This document shows positions 38,425-47,883 of a stretch of DNA of 64,000 nucleotides, piece by piece (position 1 is the first letter of the stretch; each line of letters begins with the position of its first letter). The stretch spans positions 1-64,000 of IMG/VR virus record IMGVR_UViG_3300036781_000119, one strand, 5' to 3'. The DNA comes from a virus. A model generated the notes under the pieces. The model was not told the origin of the DNA, made no database searches, and was given only the letters and a program-made list of their open reading frames with translations. The position numbers and the translations under genes were made by a program.

Positions 38425-41400
38425 GGTATGTAGGTTCCCCAAAGGTCGAGCTGGCATGTGACAGGCGTGCCTTGCGCCACGGACAAGCTGAAATACAGCG
38501 TTGTGTTCGTGTAGGCCGACTGGGCGCTGCTGGTCGCCCCCGCGAGGCGCCACGCGGAGTTCGCCGTATTGTTGAGGCTGGTGAAGGCTGCATTTGTCGA
38601 TACGACCGAGCCGCCCTTCGCTGTGGCGGTATAGATGCCGCCGGATGCGGTGCTGCCCAGGCCCGAGCACTTGGTCAGGCTGGCCACCTGAAGCGATGCG
38701 GTGGTGGCCGTGCTTCCGAGCAGATAGCGGCCCGCCGGCAGCGTGATGGCCTGATCCGATCCGGCACCCGAAGTCGCTGCGTTCAGGTCCACCGTGGTGG
38801 TGGCGATGATGCCGTAGACGCCCGGCGGAGTGGCAGAAGGCCACGCACTGATCGGCGCGCGCTTCCACGCATTGGTGCCCGTGCACAGATAGAAATAGCT
38901 CGCGTCATAGCTGGCCGTGCCGGTCGAGCACGTATCGGTGGGCGTGCTGGGAACCGTGCCCGGCGCCAGCCGCAAGCCGCCCGCGAGGTAAAGCTTCTGC
39001 GGAACCGTGCGCTCGCCGGTCGGGATGCCGGTGGTGCGCAGCGGCGACGACAGGATGGCCGCCACGCTGGGGGTGACGCCCGACCAATCGAGCGTGTTGT
39101 CGAAGTCGTTCACCGTAAGCACGGGCTCGATGAGCGAGTCCACCACCATGCTTTCGCCGACCACGGGCGTGTAGGTGAAGCTGGCCGACGATCCCTGGAG
39201 CGCGGCCACCGTCGCCGTGCGGGTGCTGCCGACATAGCCGACGATCGTCCGCGCTTCGGTGAAGCTGGTAGTCATCGCCCGCGAGCCGAGCGCCAGGGTG
39301 GGCGGGTTCAGGACCGAGTAGGTGCCGACGCCCCCGGTGGTGCCCGTCAGCTGCGCGACGATCTTCTGCCCGCCCTTCACGCCGCTACCGGCCAGCACGG
39401 CGCCGGGCACAAGCCGGCCTGGGGTGACGCCATCCATCGCCGTGACGGTCAGCACCCCGCCCGTGTTGAGGGAGGCGGTGAACTTGGCGGGGATCTGAGC
39501 TACCAGCGCGCCGCCATTGTATTTGCTGTTCGTCGCCGAGCCGTTCAGCAGCACCACCGCCGAGGTGGTCGAGCCGGTGTCCGCGCTGGAGTTGAGGCGG
39601 TTGTCGGTGCGCGTGCCGGTGACGAGGTGGCCTGACGCGCCGAAGCCGTTCTCGATGCCGATATAGACATTGTAGCCGGCCTGCACGTTGATGCCGGTGC
39701 CCAGCGACGATCCGTGGATGCCCACCGCGCCCACGGAGATATTGCTGGGGCGCGATGCCCTGCTGGTGCCGTAGATGCCCAGGCCGCTGCCGCCCTGCTG
39801 CACCGCGACCAACCACAATTGGCCGATGAAAACGCCGGCGATGTCGTCGGTGTCGCCGGGCGACCCGATCATCACGAGATCTCCGACGCCCGCCACGCCC
39901 TGCTGTTTCTGTCCGCGCTCGACGCGCAGGTAGTCCATGATCATGGCCTTGGAACTGCTGACCTGATAGCCGTGGCTGGTCAGCGCGAAGCCTGGGCCGA
40001 AGGGGAAGACAATGTTCCCGTTGTTCACCTGGAGGTTGTTCGTCTTGGCGTTCAGGCCGACCGCATCGAACCACATGGCCGGGCGGCCAGGGATCGGGCC
40101 GGTGCCGGCAGTGCCGCACGAGGTGCAGCGGTAGTCGTTGATCAGGCTCTCGCGCAGGTAGGCGCCGGACGAATTCAGGATGGCGCCGGTGTGGATCAGC
40201 GACCCGATGTCGTTGCCGCTGATGCCGTTGAACAGCATCCCGCCTGCGAGGTCGTAGACCACGAAGCCATCGGGGATGTTGGTCGCGTTGCGGTTGCCGA
40301 ACAGGGAAATGCCCTGCGCGCCCGCGCCCAGCGGGTTGGCCGAGAAGATCGTCGTTGGGCCGGCGGGGCTGATGACGCCCGAGGCGCCGAGGCCCGGCGC
40401 ATAGCCGAAGATGTGCGCCCCGGTGTAGCCCTGGGTGACCGTGATCTGTGTCTGGCTGCGCCCGTCGCCCAGCAGCATCACCGGCTTGGTCATCACCGGG
40501 AGGCCGGTGCCGGTGATGCCGTAATTGCCCGAGGGGATGCGGATGATCGACCGCTTGCCCGCCGTCTGGAGCGCATTCGCCTGATTGATCGCCCGGGTGA
40601 AGGCCGCGTTGTCGTTGCTGAAATAGACGAAGCGGCCAGCCTTGGCGTAGGTGACATCCAAGGTCGCGCCGCACGCACCGGAAGGCGTGGCGCAATCGGT
40701 GGCGGTCGGATCGGTCGGGGTCACCGTGTAGGAGCCGGTGACGCTGGAATCCACCTGCCGCGCGTCCAGCCGGGCAATCGCCAGGATTATGCCGGTGGCG
40801 CCGTTGTCTGCCGTGACCGGCTCGGATGCGAGGTTGGAGGGCGCGACGGTGTAGAGCCCCCCGTTGAACAGATCCACGCTGACCAGCGCCCCGCCGCTGA
40901 ACACGGCGGAGGCGATGAAGCGCATGCCCGATCCGGTCGTGCCGCGCAGGAAGGTGGCGCCGTCCACGCCGCCCGTGCCGGGGTTGACGACGGTCAGGGC
41001 GGGGGTGGTGGCGGTGTTCGGCGCGACAGCGACAGCAGCGACAGCGAAGCACCCTTGGACGGTGTAGGTGCCACCGGCAATGCACACGGTATCGCCGACC
41101 GCATAGTTGCCGGTGGTGCCGCCTACCTCGACATCGGCGCCGATATTGTAGCTCGTGCCGTTCGTGCTGGCGGTGGCGTTGCCCGATAGATCGACGCAAG
41201 AGGTGCTGACCCAGGCGGTGATCGTGCCCAGGAATGGCGTGCCGCCCAGCCCCAGCATGTCGTTGACTTCGATGGTCTTGCCCGCATCGGCCGGGCCGAA
41301 GTTCGCCGATGCGCTGCACAGGCGGTTTGTGCCGGATGTGATCACGCCATCGGCCTGCGCGATCGCGTCCCGCTTGGCGCCCAGGTCGATCACATTCAGC

Positions 41401-42881
41401 ACGTAGTCGGGGCCGATCGTGCCGTCGCCGCTGCCCGTGGTCGATGCCGTCGAGCGGTTCGTCGTGCCGTCCACGTAGAGATTGACGGCAAACGAGGTCG
41501 GCCCCGAAACCCGGCTGGCGATGACCTTGAACACCAGCCGATCGGTGACGCCCATCGCCGCGCCGGCGGTGACGTTGCTGTAGACCGGCAGCACGGCCGG
41601 GGCAGTGCCGTTCAGGGTGGAGGGCAGCGACGTGGCGAGCACGGTTTCGGTGCCGTCGCCCTCGCGCTTGCGGGTTTCGACCACGATGCTGGCGACGCCC
41701 GCGCCATCGCTGACCGTGGCGTAGAGCTGGTGCACCGGAACGCCGGGCGGATAGGCGTTTGCCCCAGGATCGCCGGGGGCGGTGACGAAGTTGGCGACGG
41801 TGAAGGGGCCGGTGCCGGTCAGCGTGGCCGACAGGGCGGTTTCCGACAGGCCGCTGGCGGCCCGGCTGGCGGTCAGATAGGTGGCGATGCCCGAGGCATC
41901 AGGCGCGGCCGACAGGTAGAGCGTGGTTTCGGGCGGTCCAGTGAGCCCGTAGGCGCTGGACAGGTGCACGCCGCGCCCAGGCGGGCCGCCTATGGCCGTG
42001 CTGGAGCCCACGGCGGCGCTGGCGCCCGGGTTGGCCAGCAGCGTGCCCGCGCTCAGCTGCGGCGCCGCAGCCTGCAAGGCCGCCATCGTCGCCAGCTGGG
42101 TGGTGTTCGTGCCAACCGAGGCGGTGGGCGCCGTGGGAATGCCCGTGAAGTGGGGCGAGTTCAGCGGCGCGCCGCCGCCCCCGCCGCCGCCATTGGCCAG
42201 CACGAAGGCGGTGGTGGCGATCTGGTCGGTATCCGTGCCCGGATCGGCAGTCGGCGCGGTGGGGACTCCAGTGAGCCCAGGCGAGGCAAGCGGTGCATAT
42301 CCGGCACCGGCCACGAAAGCGGTGGTCGCCAGCTGCGTCGTGTTCGTGCCCGGGGCGGCGGTCGGCGCGGTGGGGGTGCCGCTGAAGGCCGGGCTGTCGA
42401 TTGGCGCGAAGCCGGCCACGACATAGCCGGTGACGAAGGCCGTGGTGGCGATTTGCGCGGTGCTGGTGCCCGGCGCAGCCGTGGGGGCGGTAGGCGTGCC
42501 GGTAAAGGCTGGGTCGGCCTTGGGCGCAAAGCTGGTGGCCACGAAGTTGGTGGTGGCGACGGCATTGCTGTTTGTGCCCACAGCCACGGTCGGGCCGGTC
42601 AGCGTGCCGGTGAAGGTGCCCGTCAGGAAGGTGGCCGACGTGCCGGCCAGTGCCCCCGTCAGCGTGCCGCCGGTCAGCGACAGATGCAGCGCGCCGGACG
42701 CGGTGATCTGCCCGATGATGTAGGTGTTGCTGTTGTTCAGGTCCGCCGCCGCGAGGCAGCCCGGGTGGAACACCCCGCCGGTAAAGTTCGGCTGCGAGCA
42801 CGCGACGGGAATCGACTGCGCGGCCGCCGGCGCCGCGAGACCGATCAGCGCGGCAGCGGCGAGGATCAGGCGGCGGATCAT
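38421..42881 (-). CDS. long tail fibre with Sec-type signal peptide, TTAFV repeats and beta-helix, 1486 aa
   Basis: Starts MIRRLILAAAALIGLAAP with AAAQ cleavage, a signal peptide unusual for a virion fibre. Residues 89-270 are about five copies of a tail-fibre repeat (PAFTGTPTAPTAAPGTxTxQ, then IATTAFV). The middle has a pectate-lyase-type beta-helix start (SIIRIPSGNYGITGTGLPVM, VMLLGDGRSQTQITV) and long irregular beta repeats. Residues 1136-1206 carry one copy of the Gly/Thr module shared with other virion proteins. The C terminus ends LSVAQGTPVTCQLDLWGTY. The largest gene here; several long shadow frames overlie it. Confidence 0.8.
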   Translation of the reverse strand: MIRRLILAAAALIGLAAPAAAQSIPVACSQPNFTGGVFHPGCLAAADLNNSNTYIIGQITASGALHLSLTGGTLTGALAGTSATFLTGTFTGTLTGPTVAVGTNSNAVATTNFVATSFAPKADPAFTGTPTAPTAAPGTSTAQIATTAFVTGYVVAGFAPIDSPAFSGTPTAPTAAPGTNTTQLATTAFVAGAGYAPLASPGLTGVPTAPTADPGTDTDQIATTAFVLANGGGGGGGAPLNSPHFTGIPTAPTASVGTNTTQLATMAALQAAAPQLSAGTLLANPGASAAVGSSTAIGGPPGRGVHLSSAYGLTGPPETTLYLSAAPDASGIATYLTASRAASGLSETALSATLTGTGPFTVANFVTAPGDPGANAYPPGVPVHQLYATVSDGAGVASIVVETRKREGDGTETVLATSLPSTLNGTAPAVLPVYSNVTAGAAMGVTDRLVFKVIASRVSGPTSFAVNLYVDGTTNRSTASTTGSGDGTIGPDYVLNVIDLGAKRDAIAQADGVITSGTNRLCSASANFGPADAGKTIEVNDMLGLGGTPFLGTITAWVSTSCVDLSGNATASTNGTSYNIGADVEVGGTTGNYAVGDTVCIAGGTYTVQGCFAVAAVAVAPNTATTPALTVVNPGTGGVDGATFLRGTTGSGMRFIASAVFSGGALVSVDLFNGGLYTVAPSNLASEPVTADNGATGIILAIARLDARQVDSSVTGSYTVTPTDPTATDCATPSGACGATLDVTYAKAGRFVYFSNDNAAFTRAINQANALQTAGKRSIIRIPSGNYGITGTGLPVMTKPVMLLGDGRSQTQITVTQGYTGAHIFGYAPGLGASGVISPAGPTTIFSANPLGAGAQGISLFGNRNATNIPDGFVVYDLAGGMLFNGISGNDIGSLIHTGAILNSSGAYLRESLINDYRCTSCGTAGTGPIPGRPAMWFDAVGLNAKTNNLQVNNGNIVFPFGPGFALTSHGYQVSSSKAMIMDYLRVERGQKQQGVAGVGDLVMIGSPGDTDDIAGVFIGQLWLVAVQQGGSGLGIYGTSRASRPSNISVGAVGIHGSSLGTGINVQAGYNVYIGIENGFGASGHLVTGTRTDNRLNSSADTGSTTSAVVLLNGSATNSKYNGGALVAQIPAKFTASLNTGGVLTVTAMDGVTPGRLVPGAVLAGSGVKGGQKIVAQLTGTTGGVGTYSVLNPPTLALGSRAMTTSFTEARTIVGYVGSTRTATVAALQGSSASFTYTPVVGESMVVDSLIEPVLTVNDFDNTLDWSGVTPSVAAILSSPLRTTGIPTGERTVPQKLYLAGGLRLAPGTVPSTPTDTCSTGTASYDASYFYLCTGTNAWKRAPISAWPSATPPGVYGIIATTTVDLNAATSGAGSDQAITLPAGRYLLGSTATTASLQVASLTKCSGLGSTASGGIYTATAKGGSVVSTNAAFTSLNNTANSAWRLAGATSSAQSAYTNTTLYFSLSVAQGTPVTCQLDLWGTYIP
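39264..39476 (-). repeat. Gly/Thr module copy 1 (tail fibre residues 1136-1206)
   Basis: Core VLTVTAMDGVTPGRLVPGAV and IVAQLTGTTGGVGTYSVL match the shared module. The DNA encoding the core (near 39325-39360) is close to that in the sheath and cement genes. Confidence 0.75.
42072..42617 (-). repeat. about five tail-fibre TTAFV repeats
   Basis: Residues 89-270 of the long fibre: units of about 31-40 residues with PTAPTAAPGTNTTQLATTAF as the best conserved part. This repeat is common in phage fibres and may form a trimeric stalk. Confidence 0.85.
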
Positions 42882-43942
42882 GTGGAGTATCCTTCGATGA
42901 TGATGCGCCCAGGACGGCCGGCGCCGCCCGCGAGCGCGCCCGTGTTCTCGTAGGCGATAGAGCCCGAGCCCCCGGAGCCCGCCCCGGTGGCCGCCACGCC
43001 CGCGCCGATATCAACCGATGATCCGCCAGCGCCCCACATGCTGTCCGCCCCCTTGCCCGAGTAGCCGCCGACCGTGAGGCCAAGCACGACGCCCACCAGC
43101 CCGGCATTTCCGGGGGACAGCATCAGGACGGTAGCCCCCGAGGTCGTGGGCGCGCCGCCGCCACCGCCGGCCGCGCCGTTGCGCGGCGGGGCCGTCAGCA
43201 AGCCCACGCTGCCGCCTTGTCCGCCCAGGCATACAAGGTTGCTGCCGAAGCTCGTATTGCCGCCGTTGCCGCCCACAAGGCCGGTGGCCGGCGTGCCGGC
43301 CGCGCCGATGGTGATGGTCGTGCCGTTGAAGTTGCCGACCAGGATGATTTCGCCGATCGAACCCGAGCCCGCACCGCCGCCCACCGCCACCTGCCCCGAT
43401 CCGGTCACCGGGGTGCCGCCGCCCGCGCCGCCGCCGGCGATCCCACGGATGCGCAGCATGTTCACCCCGAAGGCTTGGGTGTAGGCGATTGAGCCGGGCG
43501 TGCCGAAGGATTGCACGTCGATCAGCCGCCCCTGGGTCAGATTGAACCAGTTGGTGGGGGTGACATCAGGATCGGCCGCGTTGGCGTCCACCTTCGACAG
43601 CCACATGCGCCCGAGCACGCCGCTTTGCAGCAGCGCATATTGCGGATATCCGCCTATCGACGTGCTGAAGGTGCCATCGCGGAAGATCGGCCCGCCCGCC
43701 TTCTGCCACTGTGCCCATGCGGAAAGCTCATAGAGGATGCCGTTCACGTCCTGGCCGAATGGGGGCACGCCGCCGCCGGCCAGCGGGATCCAGTTGAGCG
43801 GCGGAAAACCCGTCTCCAGGCTGGCCGCGCCGTCGATGATCCCGACCTGAGACGCTTCAGGAATCGGCCGAATGTAGGTGCCCGGCGTGGCATTCTCGCC
43901 GAACTTGATGGGAAAGGATGCGGGGACGTCACCAGAGTCCAT
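42878..43942 (-). CDS. tail fibre/collar-type protein with Gly-rich C terminus, 354 aa
   Basis: The N-terminal 120 residues (FPIKFGENATPGTYIRPIPE, PPLNWIPLAGGGVPPFGQDV, NGILYELSAWAQWQKAGG) match a widespread phage tail-fibre attachment family that begins after the DUF2612 gene. The C-terminal half is a Gly-rich sandwich (GSIGEIILVGNFNGTTITIG) as in receptor-recognition proteins. No signal peptide, unlike the three genes downstream. ATGA and TGATG overlaps. Confidence 0.8.
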   Translation of the reverse strand: MDSGDVPASFPIKFGENATPGTYIRPIPEASQVGIIDGAASLETGFPPLNWIPLAGGGVPPFGQDVNGILYELSAWAQWQKAGGPIFRDGTFSTSIGGYPQYALLQSGVLGRMWLSKVDANAADPDVTPTNWFNLTQGRLIDVQSFGTPGSIAYTQAFGVNMLRIRGIAGGGAGGGTPVTGSGQVAVGGGAGSGSIGEIILVGNFNGTTITIGAAGTPATGLVGGNGGNTSFGSNLVCLGGQGGSVGLLTAPPRNGAAGGGGGAPTTSGATVLMLSPGNAGLVGVVLGLTVGGYSGKGADSMWGAGGSSVDIGAGVAATGAGSGGSGSIAYENTGALAGGAGRPGRIIIEGYST

Positions 43943-44508
43943 CAGATTATCTCCACAGTGGACGAGACGCCCGCCGGGCGAGGAAGCACGCCCGAGTTGA
44001 CGACAATCGAAACTTCAACCGGGGTGAGGTCGAATTCGAAGTGATAGGTCATGGTCATGTCGTGATTGTCTTTGACGTAGCAGATGCCGCGATCTGGAAA
44101 GAGCGTGTTCAGGACTGTATTTATGGCCGGCACCGAACAGTCGCAGATATTGGCCAGCGCCTTTGCTATGATCAGCACACGATAGCCGGAATCGGACAGC
44201 GCGTAGTTTGCCGTGGCGCTACCGCCGCCGAAGAATGGCGCCTGATTGAAGCCCATCAGCGACGGGTCGGCGGCTTCCTCGAAACCGAGATATTCGCCCG
44301 ATGCGATCGACAGCACCCGGCCGACGCCGACGATGCGGCCCCACACGTCGAGCCCGAACCCCTGCGCGGTCTGGAGGTTCATAACGAGGTCGAAGAATGC
44401 GTCGATGTTCACCTTGGGGTCGATGTGGTCATTCAGGTTGGCCACCAGCTGCCGCAGCGACGGGCTGTTGGCGTATTGGCTGATGACGGTCTGTTCCGGG
44501 TTCTGCAT
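43942..44508 (-). CDS. DUF2612 baseplate-associated protein, 188 aa
   Basis: ATG at 44508 overlaps the baseplate J stop (TGATG). The sequence FFDLVMNLQTAQGFGLDVWG, RIVGVGRVL, then GYRVLIIAKALANICDCSVP and a final ICYVKDNHDMTMTYHFEF match DUF2612, a baseplate family that follows gpJ in many myophages, replacing gpI. Probably joins the fibre to the baseplate. Confidence 0.88.
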   Translation of the reverse strand: MQNPEQTVISQYANSPSLRQLVANLNDHIDPKVNIDAFFDLVMNLQTAQGFGLDVWGRIVGVGRVLSIASGEYLGFEEAADPSLMGFNQAPFFGGGSATANYALSDSGYRVLIIAKALANICDCSVPAINTVLNTLFPDRGICYVKDNHDMTMTYHFEFDLTPVEVSIVVNSGVLPRPAGVSSTVEII

Positions 44509-45932
44509 CACTCAATCACCAGCGACACGTCGAGCGGCGAGACGGTCGGCACCTGATCAATGCGGGTCACCACCACGTCGAGCGACGTATAGGCGGTGAT
44601 GGCTGTGCTGCCCGCCGTCTGGCTGGGCTGGATCGTGTAGGTGCCGATGCCCCCAACCGTGCCGCCGGTCTGAAGGGTGATGATGGTGCCCGGCAGAATT
44701 CCCGTGCCGCTGATAGGCTGCCCCGGGGCCAGCGCACCCGACGACACCGCGCTCACGGTCAGCACCGTGCCAGATATGGAGCCGGTGACCACCGCATTGA
44801 CCGAATTGCCGCTCAGGTGGACCGACAAAATCTGCGCCCAGGGACCAAGCGCCAGGATGGGGGCGTAGAAGCGCGAGGCATAGATCGGGAAGCCGATTTG
44901 CGCACGCGGGCCGCCGTCGCCGCCGGCAAAGGCATTGACGATCGCCGCCTGGATCAGCGCCGCCGCATTCGACGGGATGCCGGCATTGTTGCGCAGCCGC
45001 ACGACAAAGCGCACCGTCAGCGGCGTGGGCCGCGTGAAGGTCACGCTGTAGGGCACGCCCGGCAGCGGGTAGCTCGGGCTGGTATCGTAGACCGTAACCG
45101 TCGTGTTGCCCTGGTAGGCGGAGCCGGGGGGCTTCTTGCGCCAGATCGCCGATGCCACATCGAAATCGGTGCCGCCGGACGCCGCCACGAAGATGCTCTT
45201 GGGGTCGAGGGTGACGCCGCCGGTCACCAGCGGCGAGGCCGTGGGGTTCTCGGTGGTGTAGGCGTCGAGCACGTTGTCTACGGCCAGCACTTCACCTTGG
45301 ATCGCGCCGAGTATGCCCACCGCGTTTTTCGCCACCGATAGGGTGCGGCGGTTTTCGAAGTCGTTCCGGTTCTCCACGACATTGCCCAGCACGCCGTCGA
45401 GCGGGTTGGTGATCGTGTCCCACCCGGCCTGCTGCTGATAGATGCGGGTCAGGGAGCCGGCCGGGCAGGCGATCGGCCCGGTTTCCGTGCACGCGAAATC
45501 GAGCGTGATGGTGCCGGCGCCGCCGATCGTGCCGCCATTGGTCGCCGCGAACAGATCGCCCTGGGTGGACTGCGCCAGCGCACCGGGCGCGATGATGGTC
45601 CCGTTCAGCCCGCTGCACAGCCCCTGCACGACGGTGGGCTCGGCCGGGTTGCGGTAGATGAAGTAGATTTCTGCCAGCGCGTCCTGGTAGCGGCCCTCAC
45701 TCGTGGCCGGATCGAACATATTGGTCAGGTAGACAAACTGGTCATTCTTGCGGCCGATGATCACCGCTTCGCTGGTGGCCAGCTGGCCCTGGGGCGTGTC
45801 CAGCGCGGGGTTCATATCCCCGCCCATGGCTGCATTCCAATCCGCCTGCACGCCCGCGAGGATTTCCGGTTCGCTGGGTGCCACGAAGCCCAGGGGGCCA
45901 AACTGCGGCTCGGGAACGCTGCTGCCGCTCAT
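44508..45932 (-). CDS. baseplate protein J with inserted Gly/Thr module, 474 aa
   Basis: Baseplate J/gp47-like features: a helical N terminus ([40 protein letters not shown]), the central beta domain and the segment [20 protein letters not shown], then [13 protein letters not shown]. Residues 384-447 ([20 protein letters not shown] to [10 protein letters not shown]) are a shared module inserted in the C-terminal domain between SVHLSG and [19 protein letters not shown], the usual J-protein ending. It forms the wedge ring. Confidence 0.9.
   Translation of the reverse strand: MSGSSVPEPQFGPLGFVAPSEPEILAGVQADWNAAMGGDMNPALDTPQGQLATSEAVIIGRKNDQFVYLTNMFDPATSEGRYQDALAEIYFIYRNPAEPTVVQGLCSGLNGTIIAPGALAQSTQGDLFAATNGGTIGGAGTITLDFACTETGPIACPAGSLTRIYQQQAGWDTITNPLDGVLGNVVENRNDFENRRTLSVAKNAVGILGAIQGEVLAVDNVLDAYTTENPTASPLVTGGVTLDPKSIFVAASGGTDFDVASAIWRKKPPGSAYQGNTTVTVYDTSPSYPLPGVPYSVTFTRPTPLTVRFVVRLRNNAGIPSNAAALIQAAIVNAFAGGDGGPRAQIGFPIYASRFYAPILALGPWAQILSVHLSGNSVNAVVTGSISGTVLTVSAVSSGALAPGQPISGTGILPGTIITLQTGGTVGGIGTYTIQPSQTAGSTAITAYTSLDVVVTRIDQVPTVSPLDVSLVIE
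44592..44783 (-). repeat. Gly/Thr module copy 2 (baseplate J residues 384-447)
   Basis: [38 protein letters not shown]. It lies inside the last domain of the J protein. Confidence 0.8.
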
Positions 45933-45962
45933 GCACGCCTCCTGGTGGTGTCGTCGTCCCGG

Positions 45963-46340
45963 CTAGATTACGCCCACCCCTGCCGCCGCTCCAAACCCCG
46001 CGATCAGACGGGCGCCGTCCTGGGTGATCACCTGCACCTGTCCCGATAGCGCCCGGCCGTCCAGCGAATCAAGGAAACACTGCGCAGCCACCACGGTGGG
46101 CACGCGCTGCGCGGCGGAAATGAACTGAGCCTTGACGTATTGCATGGTCGTCTGCTGGCCCAGGATGCCTTCCCAGTAGGGCACGCCCGGCGCGGTATCG
46201 AACCACAACTCCCCTTTGAACAGGCGGATGGCCGAGGCCACGTCCTGCGCCACCTGATAGGGCGCTTCGGCGATCGCGAGGTTGCCCGATGCGTCCAGGC
46301 AGATGTCCCACTTGTCGCGGGTCAGCAGCAGCGTTTTCAT
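45963..46340 (-). CDS. gp25-like baseplate wedge protein, 125 aa
   Basis: LLLTRDKWDICLDASGNLAI, then DVASAIRLFKGELWFDTAPG and a C-terminal strand set (LSGQVQVITQDG) match the gp25/gpW-like baseplate family present next to gpJ. TGATG overlap with the spike gene. Acts in sheath initiation in other myophages. Confidence 0.85.
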   Translation of the reverse strand: MKTLLLTRDKWDICLDASGNLAIAEAPYQVAQDVASAIRLFKGELWFDTAPGVPYWEGILGQQTTMQYVKAQFISAAQRVPTVVAAQCFLDSLDGRALSGQVQVITQDGARLIAGFGAAAGVGVI

Positions 46341-46981
46341 CAGGTGCCTCCGGTCGGCGGGTTGACGGGCACCTCGGCGTCGCCGTGGCCATCGTTGCCC
46401 TGGGTATGCGTGTGGGTGGCCACGCCCACCTGTCCGCCGGTGCCATAGCGCGCATAGATGTCGCCGGTCACCCGCATTTCGCCCGTGAGCTCGGCCACCG
46501 GCGCCTCGATGCGCACCTTGGTGGGGCTGTGCAGCACGATGCCGCCGGGGGTGAAGTGGACATACTGCGTCGGGGCGCCACCCTGCCACACGCCGAAATA
46601 GATGGCGTCCTGCATGTCGTTCCTGCGCCGCGTGCCGGGGTTCGCCTGCTCGCCGCCAGCGGCCTTCACCGCCGATATGTCGCGATCGCAGAACACCAGC
46701 AGCCCCTTGTCGCCCACCTGGGGGTCGATGATCACCGCGTTGGCGCCGCCCTGGAGCCGGAAATACGGCACGTCCTGGATCTCGCCATGGGGCACGGCCG
46801 TGCCGGTGGCGTCCAGCTGGTTGACGGTCGGGTGCACGGCCACCCTGCCCACGGGGCCGACGCCGCCGCCGGCCACCTTGGTGACGACGCACAGGGTGGC
46901 AGAGTTCGCCCGCGCCAGCACTTCCTGCATGGCCGCCTGCTGGTCGGCCCAGGCGTCCATCTGCTCGCCGAAGGCTGGCAT
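46340..46981 (-). CDS. baseplate spike (Gp138/gpV-like), 213 aa
   Basis: After a short helix, an OB-fold (ATLCVVTKVAG ... VGRVAVHPTVNQL) and PYFRLQGGANAVIIDPQVGD, then FCDRDISAVKA, match the Gp138 N-terminal domain. The C-terminal repeats narrow to THTHTQGNDG at about 186-195, an HxH motif that in P2 gpV binds iron at the membrane-piercing tip. ATG at 46981 overlaps the hub stop. Confidence 0.88.
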   Translation of the reverse strand: MPAFGEQMDAWADQQAAMQEVLARANSATLCVVTKVAGGGVGPVGRVAVHPTVNQLDATGTAVPHGEIQDVPYFRLQGGANAVIIDPQVGDKGLLVFCDRDISAVKAAGGEQANPGTRRRNDMQDAIYFGVWQGGAPTQYVHFTPGGIVLHSPTKVRIEAPVAELTGEMRVTGDIYARYGTGGQVGVATHTHTQGNDGHGDAEVPVNPPTGGT

Positions 46982-47883
46982 CAGTTGCGATCCATCACGG
47001 AGACTGTGCCCATGCGGTAAGCCTCGCATTCGGTGAACCACGCACCGTTCGGCTTCTCCGATTCCAGAACGTGCACCACCTTGCGCACCACCCATTCGCC
47101 CTGCGCCGGCTGAAGGTCGGTTTCGACGTTCACCTTGCCCGCGTAGACGATCGACGGGTTGTATTGCATCTTCAAGGCGCACCCCTGCTGGGTGAAGGCG
47201 GGATAGGCCAGCATGCCCGTGGCGCGGGATATGACCGGGATTTTGGTGTTGCGCGCGCCGCCCTTGGGGAAGATGACCAGGGTGTTTTCGCTCTCCAGCA
47301 CCTGCCCGTCGATGTTGGCGTGCTGGATCACCGCCTTGATCTGTTCAAGCAGGGAGCCGGGGAAGTAGCTGGTGGGCAGCATCACGCCCTGCACGCCGTT
47401 GTTCTCGAATGCCAGTCCAGCCTGCTTGGCCAGCCCCGCCAGGATCGTCACCACGTCGATGGGGCCGATATAGCTCAGCGGGATAGACGCAATCCCCGCA
47501 AGGTCCACCCCTGACCATGCGACGATCGTCACGCCCACGTCGGGCATGGCGTCAGTCTCCACCCACGCCTCGCCCAGCGTGCCCTGAAACACCAGCCCCA
47601 TGCCGCTGGCATCGTCGCCTGCCTCGACCCTGATCTTGTCCCGGCGCACGCGCAGGTCCATTAGGCCGATTGTGGATAGCCGGTTCACTAGCGACATGCT
47701 CAGCCCGTAAACCCGCACTTGCGCGCCCGGCATCATGTTCCACCCTTGCACCTGGATGGCCGCAGTGACGCGCAAATCCTCTACGGTCACCGTCTCGTAT
47801 TCCTTCGGCGGCAACTCGGTATCAGGCCCCTTGGCGAATAGGAACGTCAGGGTGATCCGCTTGCGGGTATAGGTGGCGGTCAT
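46981..47883 (-). CDS. baseplate hub protein, 300 aa
   Basis: Located between tape measure and spike, the usual hub position, with beta-rich segments (ITLTFLFAKGPDTELPPKEY, RVYGLSMSLVNRLSTIG) and ILAGLAKQAGLAFENNGVQG typical of the gp44/gpD-like hub (MuGp44 fold). It links the tail tube to the spike. ATGA overlap on one side and TGATG on the other. Confidence 0.8.
   Translation of the reverse strand: MTATYTRKRITLTFLFAKGPDTELPPKEYETVTVEDLRVTAAIQVQGWNMMPGAQVRVYGLSMSLVNRLSTIGLMDLRVRRDKIRVEAGDDASGMGLVFQGTLGEAWVETDAMPDVGVTIVAWSGVDLAGIASIPLSYIGPIDVVTILAGLAKQAGLAFENNGVQGVMLPTSYFPGSLLEQIKAVIQHANIDGQVLESENTLVIFPKGGARNTKIPVISRATGMLAYPAFTQQGCALKMQYNPSIVYAGKVNVETDLQPAQGEWVVRKVVHVLESEKPNGAWFTECEAYRMGTVSVMDRN

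Noticed and set aside
39385-41319. 644-codon minus-strand and 491-codon plus-strand (39714-41189) frames over the long fibre gene
   Set aside because: Both overlap the 1486-aa fibre, whose signal peptide, repeats and overlaps with neighbours are coherent. The alternatives are Arg-rich with no motifs.
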